Below, piece after piece: positions 8,201 to 16,030 of a stretch of 64,000 nt of DNA. A program made the position numbers and the translations under genes. Origin of the DNA: Salipaludibacillus agaradhaerens (GTDB taxonomy: Bacteria > Bacillota > Bacilli > Bacillales > Salisediminibacteriaceae); contig NZ_KV917378.1 of assembly GCF_002019735.1 (NCBI RefSeq), positions 4,242,869-4,306,868 of the forward strand, read 5' to 3'. Numbering within the stretch: position 1 is the stretch's first letter; every line of letters starts with the position of its first letter. The notes under the pieces are model-generated. The model did no database searches, was not told the DNA's origin, and saw only the letters and a program-made list of their open reading frames with translations.

Positions 8201-9496
8201 ATGTTAAAAAGTAAATCTTTCTTAATGTCGTTGATTTTAGTGTCTTCGATAGGGTTGGTTGCATGTGGTGGAGGAAATAATGACGAAGTAAACGCTCCAG
8301 CGAATGATTCTGAAACAGACAATATGAATAATGAGACAGTCACTGGAGAGGGAGACGTTCCTGAAAAGCCAGAACAACTTACAATGTGGGTAAATGATGA
8401 AGATGCACAAATTGATGCTTTGGAAGAAATTACTGCAAAATTCACTGAAGAATATGGTATTGAAGTGAATCTAACTCCTTATTCAATGGTAGATCAAGTC
8501 GAAGCTATTTCATTGGATGGCCCTGCTGGTCAAGGTCCAGATCTATTCTTCCAACCTCATGACCGTATGGGGGACATTCATGAACAAGGTTTAGCGGCAG
8601 AATTAGAATTAACTGATGATCAATTAGATCGTCTATCTAAGTACAATGAAGAAGCTGTTCAATCATTCAACTATGAAGGAATTCAGTACGGAATTCCAGC
8701 TGTTGTTGAAACTTACGCTCTTTTCCGCAATACGGAACTTGTTCCAGAAGCACCGGAAACGATCGATGAATTGATGGATATTGCACGGGACTTAACAGAT
8801 GGAAACAATTATGGTTTCTTAATGGAAGCAACAAACTTCTATTTCACATATCCTTTCTTAACTTCTTCAGGTGGATATGTATTTGGTCAAGAAGAAGACG
8901 GAACTTATGATTCTGAAGATATTGGGTTGAATTCACCAGGCGCTGTTGAAGGTGCTGAAGTTATTCAATCTTGGTTTGAAGAAGATCTGATGCCTAACGG
9001 AATTGATGCAGACATCATGAATGGTCTTTTCACAAGCGGTCAAGTTGGTATGGTTGTAACAGGTCCATGGTCTATTCCTGATTATGAAGAGGCTTTAGGT
9101 GACAACTTTGAAATTTCAACACTACCTGAGCAAGATGGTGAAGTATTAAGTTCTTTCTCTGGTAACAAAGGTTGGTTAGTAAACTATTATACTGAAAATG
9201 AATACTGGGCTACAGAATTAGCGTTGTTCCTAACAAATGCTGAAAACTCAGAAACTTATTTTGACATTGCTGGAGAGCTTCCTGCTCATACCGATGTTGA
9301 AATCGAGGATGAGTTCATGAGTCCAATTTTCGAGCAAGCACAACATGCTGAGCCAATGCCTAACATTCCAGAAATGTCTCAAGTTTGGGAACCGATTGGT
9401 GATGCCCTTGAATTCATCTCACAAGGAGATGATCCACAAGAAGTTCTTGATGAGGCAGTTGAACAGATCAAAGAACAAATCTCAATTATGAATTAA
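8201..9496 (+). CDS. Maltodextrin/cyclodextrin-binding lipoprotein MalE-like
   Basis: This is the extracytoplasmic solute-binding protein of the following ABC importer. The signal peptide ends in a lipobox LVAC (Cys about residue 22). A very acidic, Asn/Glu-rich linker follows and then a family 1 binding fold, with LTMWVNDEDAQIDALEEI and the typical FTSGQVGMVVTGPWS region. Strong acidity fits an alkaliphile's exterior. The start follows AGGGGG. Similar proteins are MdxE and CycB of bacilli; the neighbouring CGTase and cyclomaltodextrinase suggest cyclodextrins and linear maltodextrins as ligands. The true specificity cannot be read from sequence. Confidence 0.9.
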   Translation: MLKSKSFLMSLILVSSIGLVACGGGNNDEVNAPANDSETDNMNNETVTGEGDVPEKPEQLTMWVNDEDAQIDALEEITAKFTEEYGIEVNLTPYSMVDQVEAISLDGPAGQGPDLFFQPHDRMGDIHEQGLAAELELTDDQLDRLSKYNEEAVQSFNYEGIQYGIPAVVETYALFRNTELVPEAPETIDELMDIARDLTDGNNYGFLMEATNFYFTYPFLTSSGGYVFGQEEDGTYDSEDIGLNSPGAVEGAEVIQSWFEEDLMPNGIDADIMNGLFTSGQVGMVVTGPWSIPDYEEALGDNFEISTLPEQDGEVLSSFSGNKGWLVNYYTENEYWATELALFLTNAENSETYFDIAGELPAHTDVEIEDEFMSPIFEQAQHAEPMPNIPEMSQVWEPIGDALEFISQGDDPQEVLDEAVEQIKEQISIMN

Positions 9497-9512
9497 TATA
9501 TAGGAGAAAGTC

Positions 9513-9547
9513 GGGGGGAGACATATTTACTCTCCCTCCTAATTTTT
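9513..9547 (+). terminator. Intercistronic hairpin between malE and malF
   Basis: GGGGGGAG pairs with CTCCCTCC (one G-U) around a short loop, followed by AATTTTT. Partial termination here would give more binding protein than permease, a usual arrangement in ABC importers. Confidence 0.65.
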
Positions 9548-9564
9548 CACAGGAGGAAGCTAAT

Positions 9565-10875
9565 ATGGCTAAGATAAACAGTCAATACGAGCAGGATACT
9601 TTAGTCAATCCCAAGCATAATCCGACTGTAGCTGCGCTGCTTTCAGTTATTCCAGGGCTAGGGCAAATGTATAACAAGCGATATATTAAAGGTGCCGTCT
9701 TGTTCATTCTCTTTGCTGCTTTTATGGTTGTGATGATAGAGTTTATAGGTTCCGGATTACAAGGGTTGGTTACACTTGGTGAAGTGCCCAGACAAGACGA
9801 TTCCAGAGTCTTTTTAAGTAACGGGATTCTTTCGTTAATTATTGTCGCCTTCTTTTTAAGTTTCTACATTTTGAATATCCAAGATGCTTATAAAGACGCA
9901 AAGAGAATTCAATTAGGTTGGAAAGTACCGAATATTAGAGAAGGGTTTCGTAATGCGTGGGATACAGGTTTTCCTTACATGCTAATCGGGCCAGGGCTAT
10001 TTCTACTAATATTTGTTGTTGTTTTCCCTTTACTATTCATGGCGTTCTTAGCATTTACTAACTATAATTTATATAATGCACCACCGCGTCATATATTACA
10101 GTGGGTTGGACTTGAAAACTTTATCAATTTATTCACCATAAATGAGTGGAGAAATACTTTTGTTAGTGTATTGTCATGGACCTTAATTTGGACGTTTGTA
10201 GCGACTACTTTGCAAATTGCCCTAGCAATGTTCTTGGCAGTTATTGTTAATGATCCAAGGTTAAAGTTTAAAAAACTGATTAGAACAGTGTTCATTTTAC
10301 CTTGGGCTGTTCCGGCCTTTGTAACAATCATTATCTTTTCAGCTATTTTCAATGACAACTTTGGCGCCATTAACTTGCAAATTATTGAACCTTTATTCAA
10401 CACACGAATTGCATGGTTACAGGATCCGTTCTGGACTAAAGTTGCTTTAATTATGATTCAAGTTTGGCTTGGTTTTCCATTTGTATTCGCTTTGTTTACA
10501 GGAGTTCTTCAAGGAATTTCCTCTGATTGGTATGAAGCAGCAGATATTGATGGAGCCAATAGAATGCAGAAATTCCGTAATATCACATTTCCGCACTTGA
10601 TGTTCGCTACTGCACCACTATTGATCATGCAGTATTCATTTAACTTTAACAACTTTAATATTATTTACTTATTTAACCAAGGTGGACCAGCTGTTCGAGG
10701 TCAAACAGCCGGTGGTACAGATATTTTGATTTCTTGGATTTACGGGTTGACGTTCGAAACCCAACAGTTTAATATGGCTGCAGCCATTTCTATTATTTTA
10801 GGAATACTTGTAGCGACGTTTGCGTTCTTCCAATTCCGTCGTTCTCGTTCCTTTAAAGAGGAGGGAACTTTCTAA
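9565..10875 (+). CDS. Maltodextrin ABC permease MalF-like
   Basis: An integral membrane subunit of the maltodextrin/cyclodextrin importer. The 436 residues carry an N-terminal extension containing GLGQMYNKRYIKGAV, as in MdxF-type permeases. The binding-protein-dependent transport domain follows, with the coupling-helix motif EAADIDGANRMQKFRNITFP near residue 325 that contacts the ATPase. About eight membrane segments are apparent. It is preceded by CAGGAGG and its stop overlaps the malG start by one base. No ATPase gene is in the cluster; a shared MsmX-type ATPase encoded elsewhere is the expected partner. Confidence 0.93.
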   Translation: MAKINSQYEQDTLVNPKHNPTVAALLSVIPGLGQMYNKRYIKGAVLFILFAAFMVVMIEFIGSGLQGLVTLGEVPRQDDSRVFLSNGILSLIIVAFFLSFYILNIQDAYKDAKRIQLGWKVPNIREGFRNAWDTGFPYMLIGPGLFLLIFVVVFPLLFMAFLAFTNYNLYNAPPRHILQWVGLENFINLFTINEWRNTFVSVLSWTLIWTFVATTLQIALAMFLAVIVNDPRLKFKKLIRTVFILPWAVPAFVTIIIFSAIFNDNFGAINLQIIEPLFNTRIAWLQDPFWTKVALIMIQVWLGFPFVFALFTGVLQGISSDWYEAADIDGANRMQKFRNITFPHLMFATAPLLIMQYSFNFNNFNIIYLFNQGGPAVRGQTAGGTDILISWIYGLTFETQQFNMAAAISIILGILVATFAFFQFRRSRSFKEEGTF

Positions 10876-11744
10876 TGAGTATAAAAACAGGAAAGAAACC
10901 AATAAGTAGCAAAAATAAAAATCTTATAGAATTAATAGGGATTTACACAGTTGTTGCAATTATGTTTGTCATCATTCTTTATCCTTTAGTTTGGGCATTT
11001 GGATTATCCCTTAATCCGGGGCGCGGACTTTATGGTGCGCAAATTATACCTGAAAACTGGTCGTTAGTGCATTATGAATGGTTGTTCTTTGATCCTAGAA
11101 GTGACTATTTAATTTGGTATAAGAACACATTAATTATTGCAGTTTCAGTTTCCTTTTTAGCCACTTTTTTTGTAGCTTTGACCGCTTACGCTTTCTCAAG
11201 ATACCGTTTCAAGGGACGAAAAAATGGTTTGTATGCGTTTTTGCTCTTGCAAATGTTCCCTATTTTAATGGCGATGGTGGCCCTATATATCTTGTTGAAC
11301 ACAATAAATTTATTGGATAGTTTGATCGGTTTAATTATTATCTATGTAGGTGGGGCTATCCCAATGAATGCCTTTCTTGTAAAGGGCTATTTTGACACAC
11401 TGCCAAGAGAGCTGGATGAATCAGCTAAAATCGATGGAGCCGGTCACTTCCGAATATTTTTTCAAATCTTGCTTCCATTAGCAAAACCAATATTAGCCGT
11501 TGTAGCCTTGTTCAACTTCATGGCACCTTTTATGGACTTTCTTTTGCCGCGAATCGTTCTGAGAAGTCCGGAAAATTACACATTAGCTCTTGGGTTGTTT
11601 AACTTTGTAAACGATGAATTTGCTAATAACTTTACTCGTTTTGCCGCAGGAGCAATTTTAATTGCTGTTCCAATTGCATTGGTTTATTTGTTCTTACAAC
11701 GCTACCTAATTTCAGGATTAGCATCTGGCGCAACCAAAGGTTAA
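10875..11744 (+). CDS. Maltodextrin ABC permease MalG-like
   Basis: The second membrane subunit of the importer, 289 residues with six likely membrane segments. The coupling motif DESAKIDGAGHFRIFFQILLP lies near residue 178. It resembles MdxG/MalG. Its start overlaps the malF stop. A strong terminator follows at 11884-11927, closing the malEFG unit before the separately regulated CGTase gene. Confidence 0.93.
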   Translation: MSIKTGKKPISSKNKNLIELIGIYTVVAIMFVIILYPLVWAFGLSLNPGRGLYGAQIIPENWSLVHYEWLFFDPRSDYLIWYKNTLIIAVSVSFLATFFVALTAYAFSRYRFKGRKNGLYAFLLLQMFPILMAMVALYILLNTINLLDSLIGLIIIYVGGAIPMNAFLVKGYFDTLPRELDESAKIDGAGHFRIFFQILLPLAKPILAVVALFNFMAPFMDFLLPRIVLRSPENYTLALGLFNFVNDEFANNFTRFAAGAILIAVPIALVYLFLQRYLISGLASGATKG

Positions 11745-11883
11745 TCGTTAAATGTTTTAAGGGTTATCCTCCACTAAGGTACGTAGCGGAGGGGAGAACG
11801 TTTAATCAGGTGACGTCGAGACGCTATCTGATTTCTCAATGCTCCAGATTGCTTAAACGAGTTCGCTTGAAAATAAGAATACT

Positions 11884-11927
11884 GAGATATGAGAAGGAGG
11901 CATGTTCCTTATCTCATATCTCTTTTT
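11884..11927 (+). terminator. Terminator of malEFG
   Basis: GAGATATGAGA pairs with TCTCATATCTC, with further pairing inside, followed by TTTTT. Confidence 0.85.
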
Positions 11928-11962
11928 AGTTAGTATTATATTGAAAAAATGGTTTAAATAGG

Positions 11963-12011
11963 TTTACATTAGTTGAATTATTTGCTATTCTTTATTGAGA
12001 AAGCGCTTTCA
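11963..12011 (+). promoter_or_regulatory. CGTase promoter with cre site on the start point
   Basis: TTTACA at 11963 and TATTCT at 11986 (17 bases apart) precede AGAAAGCGCTTTCA at 11998-12011, which is 13 of 14 to the cre consensus and nearly symmetric. The cre lies on the expected transcription start, which implies CcpA-mediated glucose repression of the CGTase gene. Confidence 0.75.
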
Positions 12012-12026
12012 TAAAATTGGAGGGCA

Positions 12027-12100
12027 ATGTCTTTGTGATTGTGTGTAATAGCGCAAAGCAACCCCGCACCTTACTGTGTAAGGTGCTTTTTGCATCTTAA
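12027..12100 (+). promoter_or_regulatory. CGTase leader: mini-ORFs over an intrinsic terminator
   Basis: After TGGAGGG there is a three-codon frame (ATG TCT TTG TGA, 12027-12038). Its stop overlaps a GTG (12035) that opens a 21-residue frame ending at 12100, running right through the terminator hairpin. Ribosome movement over these frames could set how often transcription reads on to the CGTase gene. The arrangement is seen; the regulation is inferred. Confidence 0.45.
12067..12092 (+). terminator. Terminator inside the CGTase leader
   Basis: GCACCTTAC and GTAAGGTGC form a perfect 9-bp stem with a TGT loop, followed by five T. It lies between the CGTase promoter (start near 11998) and the CGTase ATG at 12153, with no other gene for it to serve, so it marks an attenuator. 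Confidence 0.75.
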
Positions 12101-12152
12101 GAGAAAGGAGAGAAGAAAACGCACATTTAAAAATCCAAGGAGGGAAAATGAA

Positions 12153-14294
12153 ATGAGGAAAAAGACTCTAAAGAGGTTGTTAACTTTGGTAGTAGGGTTA
12201 GTTATTTTGAGTGGATTAAGTATACTAGATTTTTCTATAACAAGTGCAAGTGCACAGCAAGCAACAGATCGTTCAAATAGTGTAAACTATTCAACAGATG
12301 TCATTTATCAAATTGTAACAGATAGGTTTTACGATGGTGATGAAAGTAACAACCCATCAGGAGAACTTTATTCGGAAGATTGTAAAAACTTAAGAAAATA
12401 TTGTGGTGGAGATTGGCAAGGGATAATAGATAAAATAGATGATGGTTATCTAACGAACATGGGTGTGACGGCACTATGGATCTCACCCCCAGTTGAAAAT
12501 ATTTTTGAAACGATTGATGATGAGTTTGGGACAACTTCTTATCACGGTTATTGGGCACGAGATTATAAGAAAACGAACCCTTTTTTCGGAAGCACAGAAG
12601 ATTTTGAAAGGTTAATAGAAACTGCACATAGTCACGATATTAAAATTGTTATTGATTTAGCTCCTAACCATACATCACCTGCAGATTTTGATAATCCTGA
12701 CTATGCCGAAAATGGTGTCTTATATGATGATGGTAACTATTTGGGTTCGTATTCAGATGATTCTGATTTATTTTTATATAACGGCGGAACAGATTTCTCT
12801 AACTACGAAGATGAGATTTATAGAAATTTGTTTGACTTAGCTAGTTTTAATCATATCAACTCTGAGTTGAATAATTATTTAGAAGATGCAGTGAAAAAAT
12901 GGTTAGATTTAGGTATAGACGGGATTCGCATCGATGCTGTAGCTCACATGCCACCAGGTTGGAAAAAAGCTTACATGGATACTATATATGACCACAGAGC
13001 GGTATTTACTTTTGGAGAATGGTTTACTGGACCTTCTGGAAATGAGGATTACACTAAATTTGCAAATAATAGTGGCATGAGTGTATTAGATTTCCGCTTT
13101 GCTCAAACTACACGAAATGTCATCGGTAACAATAATGGAACGATGTATGATATTGAAAAGATGCTAACAGACACAGAGAATGACTATGATCGTCCTCAAG
13201 ATCAAGTTACTTTTCTTGATAATCATGACATGAGTCGATTTACGAATGGTGGTGAATCAACACGGACAACAGATATTGGATTAGCCTTAATGCTTACATC
13301 TCGTGGGGTGCCTACTATTTATTATGGAACAGAACAATACATGAAAGGTGATGGAGATCCAGGAAGCAGGGGAATGATGGCATCTTTTGATGAAAATACA
13401 GATGCTTATAAGCTAATTCAAAAATTAGCACCGTTAAGAAAAAGTAATCCTGCATATGGATATGGAACAACGACAGAACGTTGGATAAACGATGATGTCC
13501 TCATTTATGAAAGACATTTTGGCGAGAACTATGCTTTAATCGCCATAAATAGAAGCTTAAATACCTCCTATAATATCCAAGGGTTACAAACAGAGATGCC
13601 ATCCAATTCATATGATGATGTATTAGATGGATTATTGGATGGGCAATCAATTGTTGTTGATAACAAAGGGGGAGTTAATGAATTTCAAATGTCTCCTGGA
13701 GAGGTGAGTGTATGGGAATTTGAAGCGGAAAATGTAGACAAGCCTTCAATTGGACAAGTTGGCCCAATAATTGGTGAGGCAGGACGAACTGTTACAATAA
13801 GTGGAGAAGGTTTCGGTTCTTCGCAGGGGACTGTTCACTTTGGATCCACTTCAGCAGAAATCCTTTCTTGGAATGATACGATCATTACCTTAACTGTGCC
13901 GAACAATGAAGCGGGATACCATGATATCACTGTTGTAACAGAAGATGAACAAGTAAGTAATGCCTATGAATTCGAAGTTCTTACGGCCGATCAAGTCACA
14001 GTTCGTTTTATCATAGACAATGCAGAAACGAAGCTGGGTGAAAACGTTTTCCTTGTAGGTAACGTTCATGAATTAGGAAATTGGGATCCAGAACAATCAG
14101 TTGGGAGATTTTTCAATCAAATTGTATACCAATATCCAACATGGTATTATGATGTGAATGTTCCTGCAAATACAGACTTAGAATTCAAGTTTATTAAAAT
14201 AGATCAAGATAATAACGTCATTTGGCAGAGTGGAGCTAATCAAACCTATTCTTCACCAGAAAGTGGAACTGGTATTATAAGAGTTGATTGGTGA
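12153..14294 (+). CDS. Secreted cyclodextrin glucanotransferase, gamma-type signature
   Basis: CGTase turns starch into cyclodextrins outside the cell. A signal peptide (about residues 1-34, ending SASA) is followed by the A/B/C GH13 domains, an IPT/TIG D domain (from about 530) and a C-terminal CBM20 starch-binding domain (from about 610). Catalytic residues are Asp261 (GIRIDAVAHM), Glu289 (FGEWF) and Asp359 (DNHD); the central aromatic is Phe227. Ala264 replaces the usual Lys of the VKHMP segment, and Gly296 lies seven residues after the acid/base Glu. In B. clarkii gamma-CGTase the same two acceptor-site positions are Ala223 and Gly255. The ATG at 12153 follows AAGGAGGG; an upstream in-frame extension overlaps the leader and is rejected. 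At 713 aa it is full length. Confidence 0.93.
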   Translation: MRKKTLKRLLTLVVGLVILSGLSILDFSITSASAQQATDRSNSVNYSTDVIYQIVTDRFYDGDESNNPSGELYSEDCKNLRKYCGGDWQGIIDKIDDGYLTNMGVTALWISPPVENIFETIDDEFGTTSYHGYWARDYKKTNPFFGSTEDFERLIETAHSHDIKIVIDLAPNHTSPADFDNPDYAENGVLYDDGNYLGSYSDDSDLFLYNGGTDFSNYEDEIYRNLFDLASFNHINSELNNYLEDAVKKWLDLGIDGIRIDAVAHMPPGWKKAYMDTIYDHRAVFTFGEWFTGPSGNEDYTKFANNSGMSVLDFRFAQTTRNVIGNNNGTMYDIEKMLTDTENDYDRPQDQVTFLDNHDMSRFTNGGESTRTTDIGLALMLTSRGVPTIYYGTEQYMKGDGDPGSRGMMASFDENTDAYKLIQKLAPLRKSNPAYGYGTTTERWINDDVLIYERHFGENYALIAINRSLNTSYNIQGLQTEMPSNSYDDVLDGLLDGQSIVVDNKGGVNEFQMSPGEVSVWEFEAENVDKPSIGQVGPIIGEAGRTVTISGEGFGSSQGTVHFGSTSAEILSWNDTIITLTVPNNEAGYHDITVVTEDEQVSNAYEFEVLTADQVTVRFIIDNAETKLGENVFLVGNVHELGNWDPEQSVGRFFNQIVYQYPTWYYDVNVPANTDLEFKFIKIDQDNNVIWQSGANQTYSSPESGTGIIRVDW

Positions 14295-14377
14295 GTACAC
14301 TCGAAGACAAATAAATTCTTAAAACGAATGTATACACTTAATTAAAAAAAGCGGCTTAAATGCGAGCAATTAAACTA

Positions 14378-14429
14378 GAAGAGTGATACCTACCAACTTA
14401 TTGGTTAAGGTACCACTCTTCATTTTTCA
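14378..14429 (+). terminator. Terminator of the CGTase gene
   Basis: GAAGAGTGxTACCT pairs with AAGGTAxCACTCTTC, followed by ATTTTTCATTT. A second hairpin with a T run lies at about 14478-14521. Confidence 0.8.
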
Positions 14430-14604
14430 TTTAAGTGAGCTAAAAGGATTACTACTAATCCAGACTATAATCATCGAAAAAAGATTCCGTCCATTAAAGT
14501 AGGATGAGCGGGGTCTTTTTTGGTGAAATCCCGCTTTTTATATGCCAACTTCTCAATAGGGGGAATCCCGATCTGTGAAGTCAGTCGTAATAGTTTGCTA
14601 GAAG

Positions 14605-14722
14605 AGTTGCTGAAAAATCAGGTGGAGTTGCTGAAAATTAAGGGGAGTTACTGAAAAAATCAGAGTTAATGCTGAAGATTAAGTGTTTGTTGCTGATAAA
14701 TTGAATAGAGATGCTGAAAATG
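14605..14722. repeat. Six degenerate 21-bp direct repeats
   Basis: The unit is close to AGTTGCTGAAAATTAAGGGG. The GCTG (or ACTG) core recurs at 14609, 14630, 14650, 14671, 14692 and 14713, so the spacing is 20-21 bases, two helical turns. It lies upstream of the Fnr boxes and the nitrate operon. It is not a CRISPR array because there are no unique spacers. Confidence 0.65.
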
Positions 14723-14781
14723 CCCTTTCAATAACTTATTTAATAATTTTGTTAATAAATTTGCCATATTTACCCCTTTCG

Positions 14782-14820
14782 AGTGATAAAAATCACACAT
14801 TTGCTGTGATGAAATGCACA
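14782..14820 (+). promoter_or_regulatory. Two Fnr-like boxes before the nitrate operon
   Basis: AGTGATAAAAATCACA (14782-14797) and TGTGATGAAATGCACA (14805-14820) each differ from TGTGA-N6-TCACA at one position. They are 23 bases apart centre to centre and 68-106 bases before the first gene. The linked fnr gene at 21.1 kb makes anaerobic activation the natural reading. Confidence 0.65.
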
Positions 14821-14887
14821 GTGATGTAGAAGTACGGCACTTACAATGGGGTTAACTGACATGACGTTTTAAAAAGGAGGCACTGTG

Positions 14888-16030
14888 ATGACAGCATTGG
14901 AGAAATCTTTCTATTCTAAAGCTAGTATGTATTCATTTATTGTTGTACTCACGCTATTTGGTCTTATGTGGATTGGCACAGGACGGTTTTCACATATGGA
15001 TTGGATGCTTTTTGGTTATATGGTTTCGTCGTTTGTCTTTTTTATTGGGATGACAGTACGGTTGACTTCTTGGATGATGAGACCGGCTACACATGAAATG
15101 ATAAAACGTTCAATTGAGAATATGAAGTCAAGAAAAAGACAAAAACGGAATGCTAGAGCCATAGCTAAAACGATGGTAGTTAACATTATTTTACAAAAGT
15201 TCATTTTTAAACGAGGGGTTTATAGAGGTATTCAACATTGGCTGATTGCTTGGGGATGTATTGGATCGTTAGCTATTACATTCAGCTTAACGTTTGGATG
15301 GATGCACTTTAAACTCGTTGATCCTGAGACTTATCAAGTGGTTGTATTTAATATTCCTACCTTAAAAATGACAGCTAATGGCCTTCTAGCCAATATGTTT
15401 TACGAGGGATTAAACATTACAGCTTCTATGCTAATGATTGGCCTCGTTATGGCTTTATTTCAGCGAATTAAGAGTAAAGATCTTAAAGTCACATCTAGAG
15501 CAGAATTTGATTTATTTCCGCTATACATCTTACTTGCAGTGACGTTAAGTGGCCTTTTATTAACTGTTTCTTACAAATTGCTCGCTGGTTGGATGCATCC
15601 AGAATTGGCACTCATGCATCAGATTACAGTCGTTATATTTCTTATTTATTTTCCTTTTGGTAAGCTCTTTCATTTACCAGTAAGGCCGTTAGCGACAGCG
15701 GTTCCGATGAATTATACTGAAGCGAGAATAGGAGATACGAAAGAATGTGCAGGTTGTGCTGAACGGTATTCTACCGACGATCAAATTGCAGATGTTAAAA
15801 CGATTTTAGATAAACAAGCATTTGACCTCAAAAATGATAATGGTGACTGGCTAGCTGATTACTGCCCAGCTTGCCGCAGAAAAATTCGGGTCATGAGTCA
15901 ATTGAATCTCCCAGGTCAAAAGACTAACCCAGTGCCTGTGCAAACGAATAATGGTATACATGTTCCGGGGTTCGGACGTAAAAGGTCAGAGAGTTTTTAC
16001 TCATCTATGAACGATAAAGGGGATGTTTAA
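14888..16030 (+). CDS. NarI/DsrM-like membrane subunit with C-terminal four-cysteine domain
   Basis: An integral membrane protein of 380 residues, probably the quinol-oxidising anchor of the reductase encoded next. It has about six membrane segments. Histidines sit where NarI-like b-type cytochromes use them: GIQHWLIAWG near residue 118 and LALMHQITVV...PFGKLFHLP near 256-275. The last 100 residues are soluble and contain ECAGCAER and DYCPACRRK, two CxxC pairs that could bind zinc or an iron centre; this is not part of classic NarI. AAGGAGG supports ATG 14888 (GTG 14885 is possible). The stop abuts the next gene's start. Function as a nitrate reductase gamma-like subunit is inferred. Confidence 0.7.
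   Translation: MTALEKSFYSKASMYSFIVVLTLFGLMWIGTGRFSHMDWMLFGYMVSSFVFFIGMTVRLTSWMMRPATHEMIKRSIENMKSRKRQKRNARAIAKTMVVNIILQKFIFKRGVYRGIQHWLIAWGCIGSLAITFSLTFGWMHFKLVDPETYQVVVFNIPTLKMTANGLLANMFYEGLNITASMLMIGLVMALFQRIKSKDLKVTSRAEFDLFPLYILLAVTLSGLLLTVSYKLLAGWMHPELALMHQITVVIFLIYFPFGKLFHLPVRPLATAVPMNYTEARIGDTKECAGCAERYSTDDQIADVKTILDKQAFDLKNDNGDWLADYCPACRRKIRVMSQLNLPGQKTNPVPVQTNNGIHVPGFGRKRSESFYSSMNDKGDV

Noticed and set aside
12039-12152. N-terminal extension of the CGTase reading frame
   Set aside because: It begins at a TTG, covers the leader terminator, and would put 38 residues before a normal signal peptide. The ATG at 12153 has a strong ribosome site.
14605-14722. Possible CRISPR array
   Set aside because: The repeats are degenerate, about 21 bases long and contiguous, with no unique spacers and no cas genes nearby.
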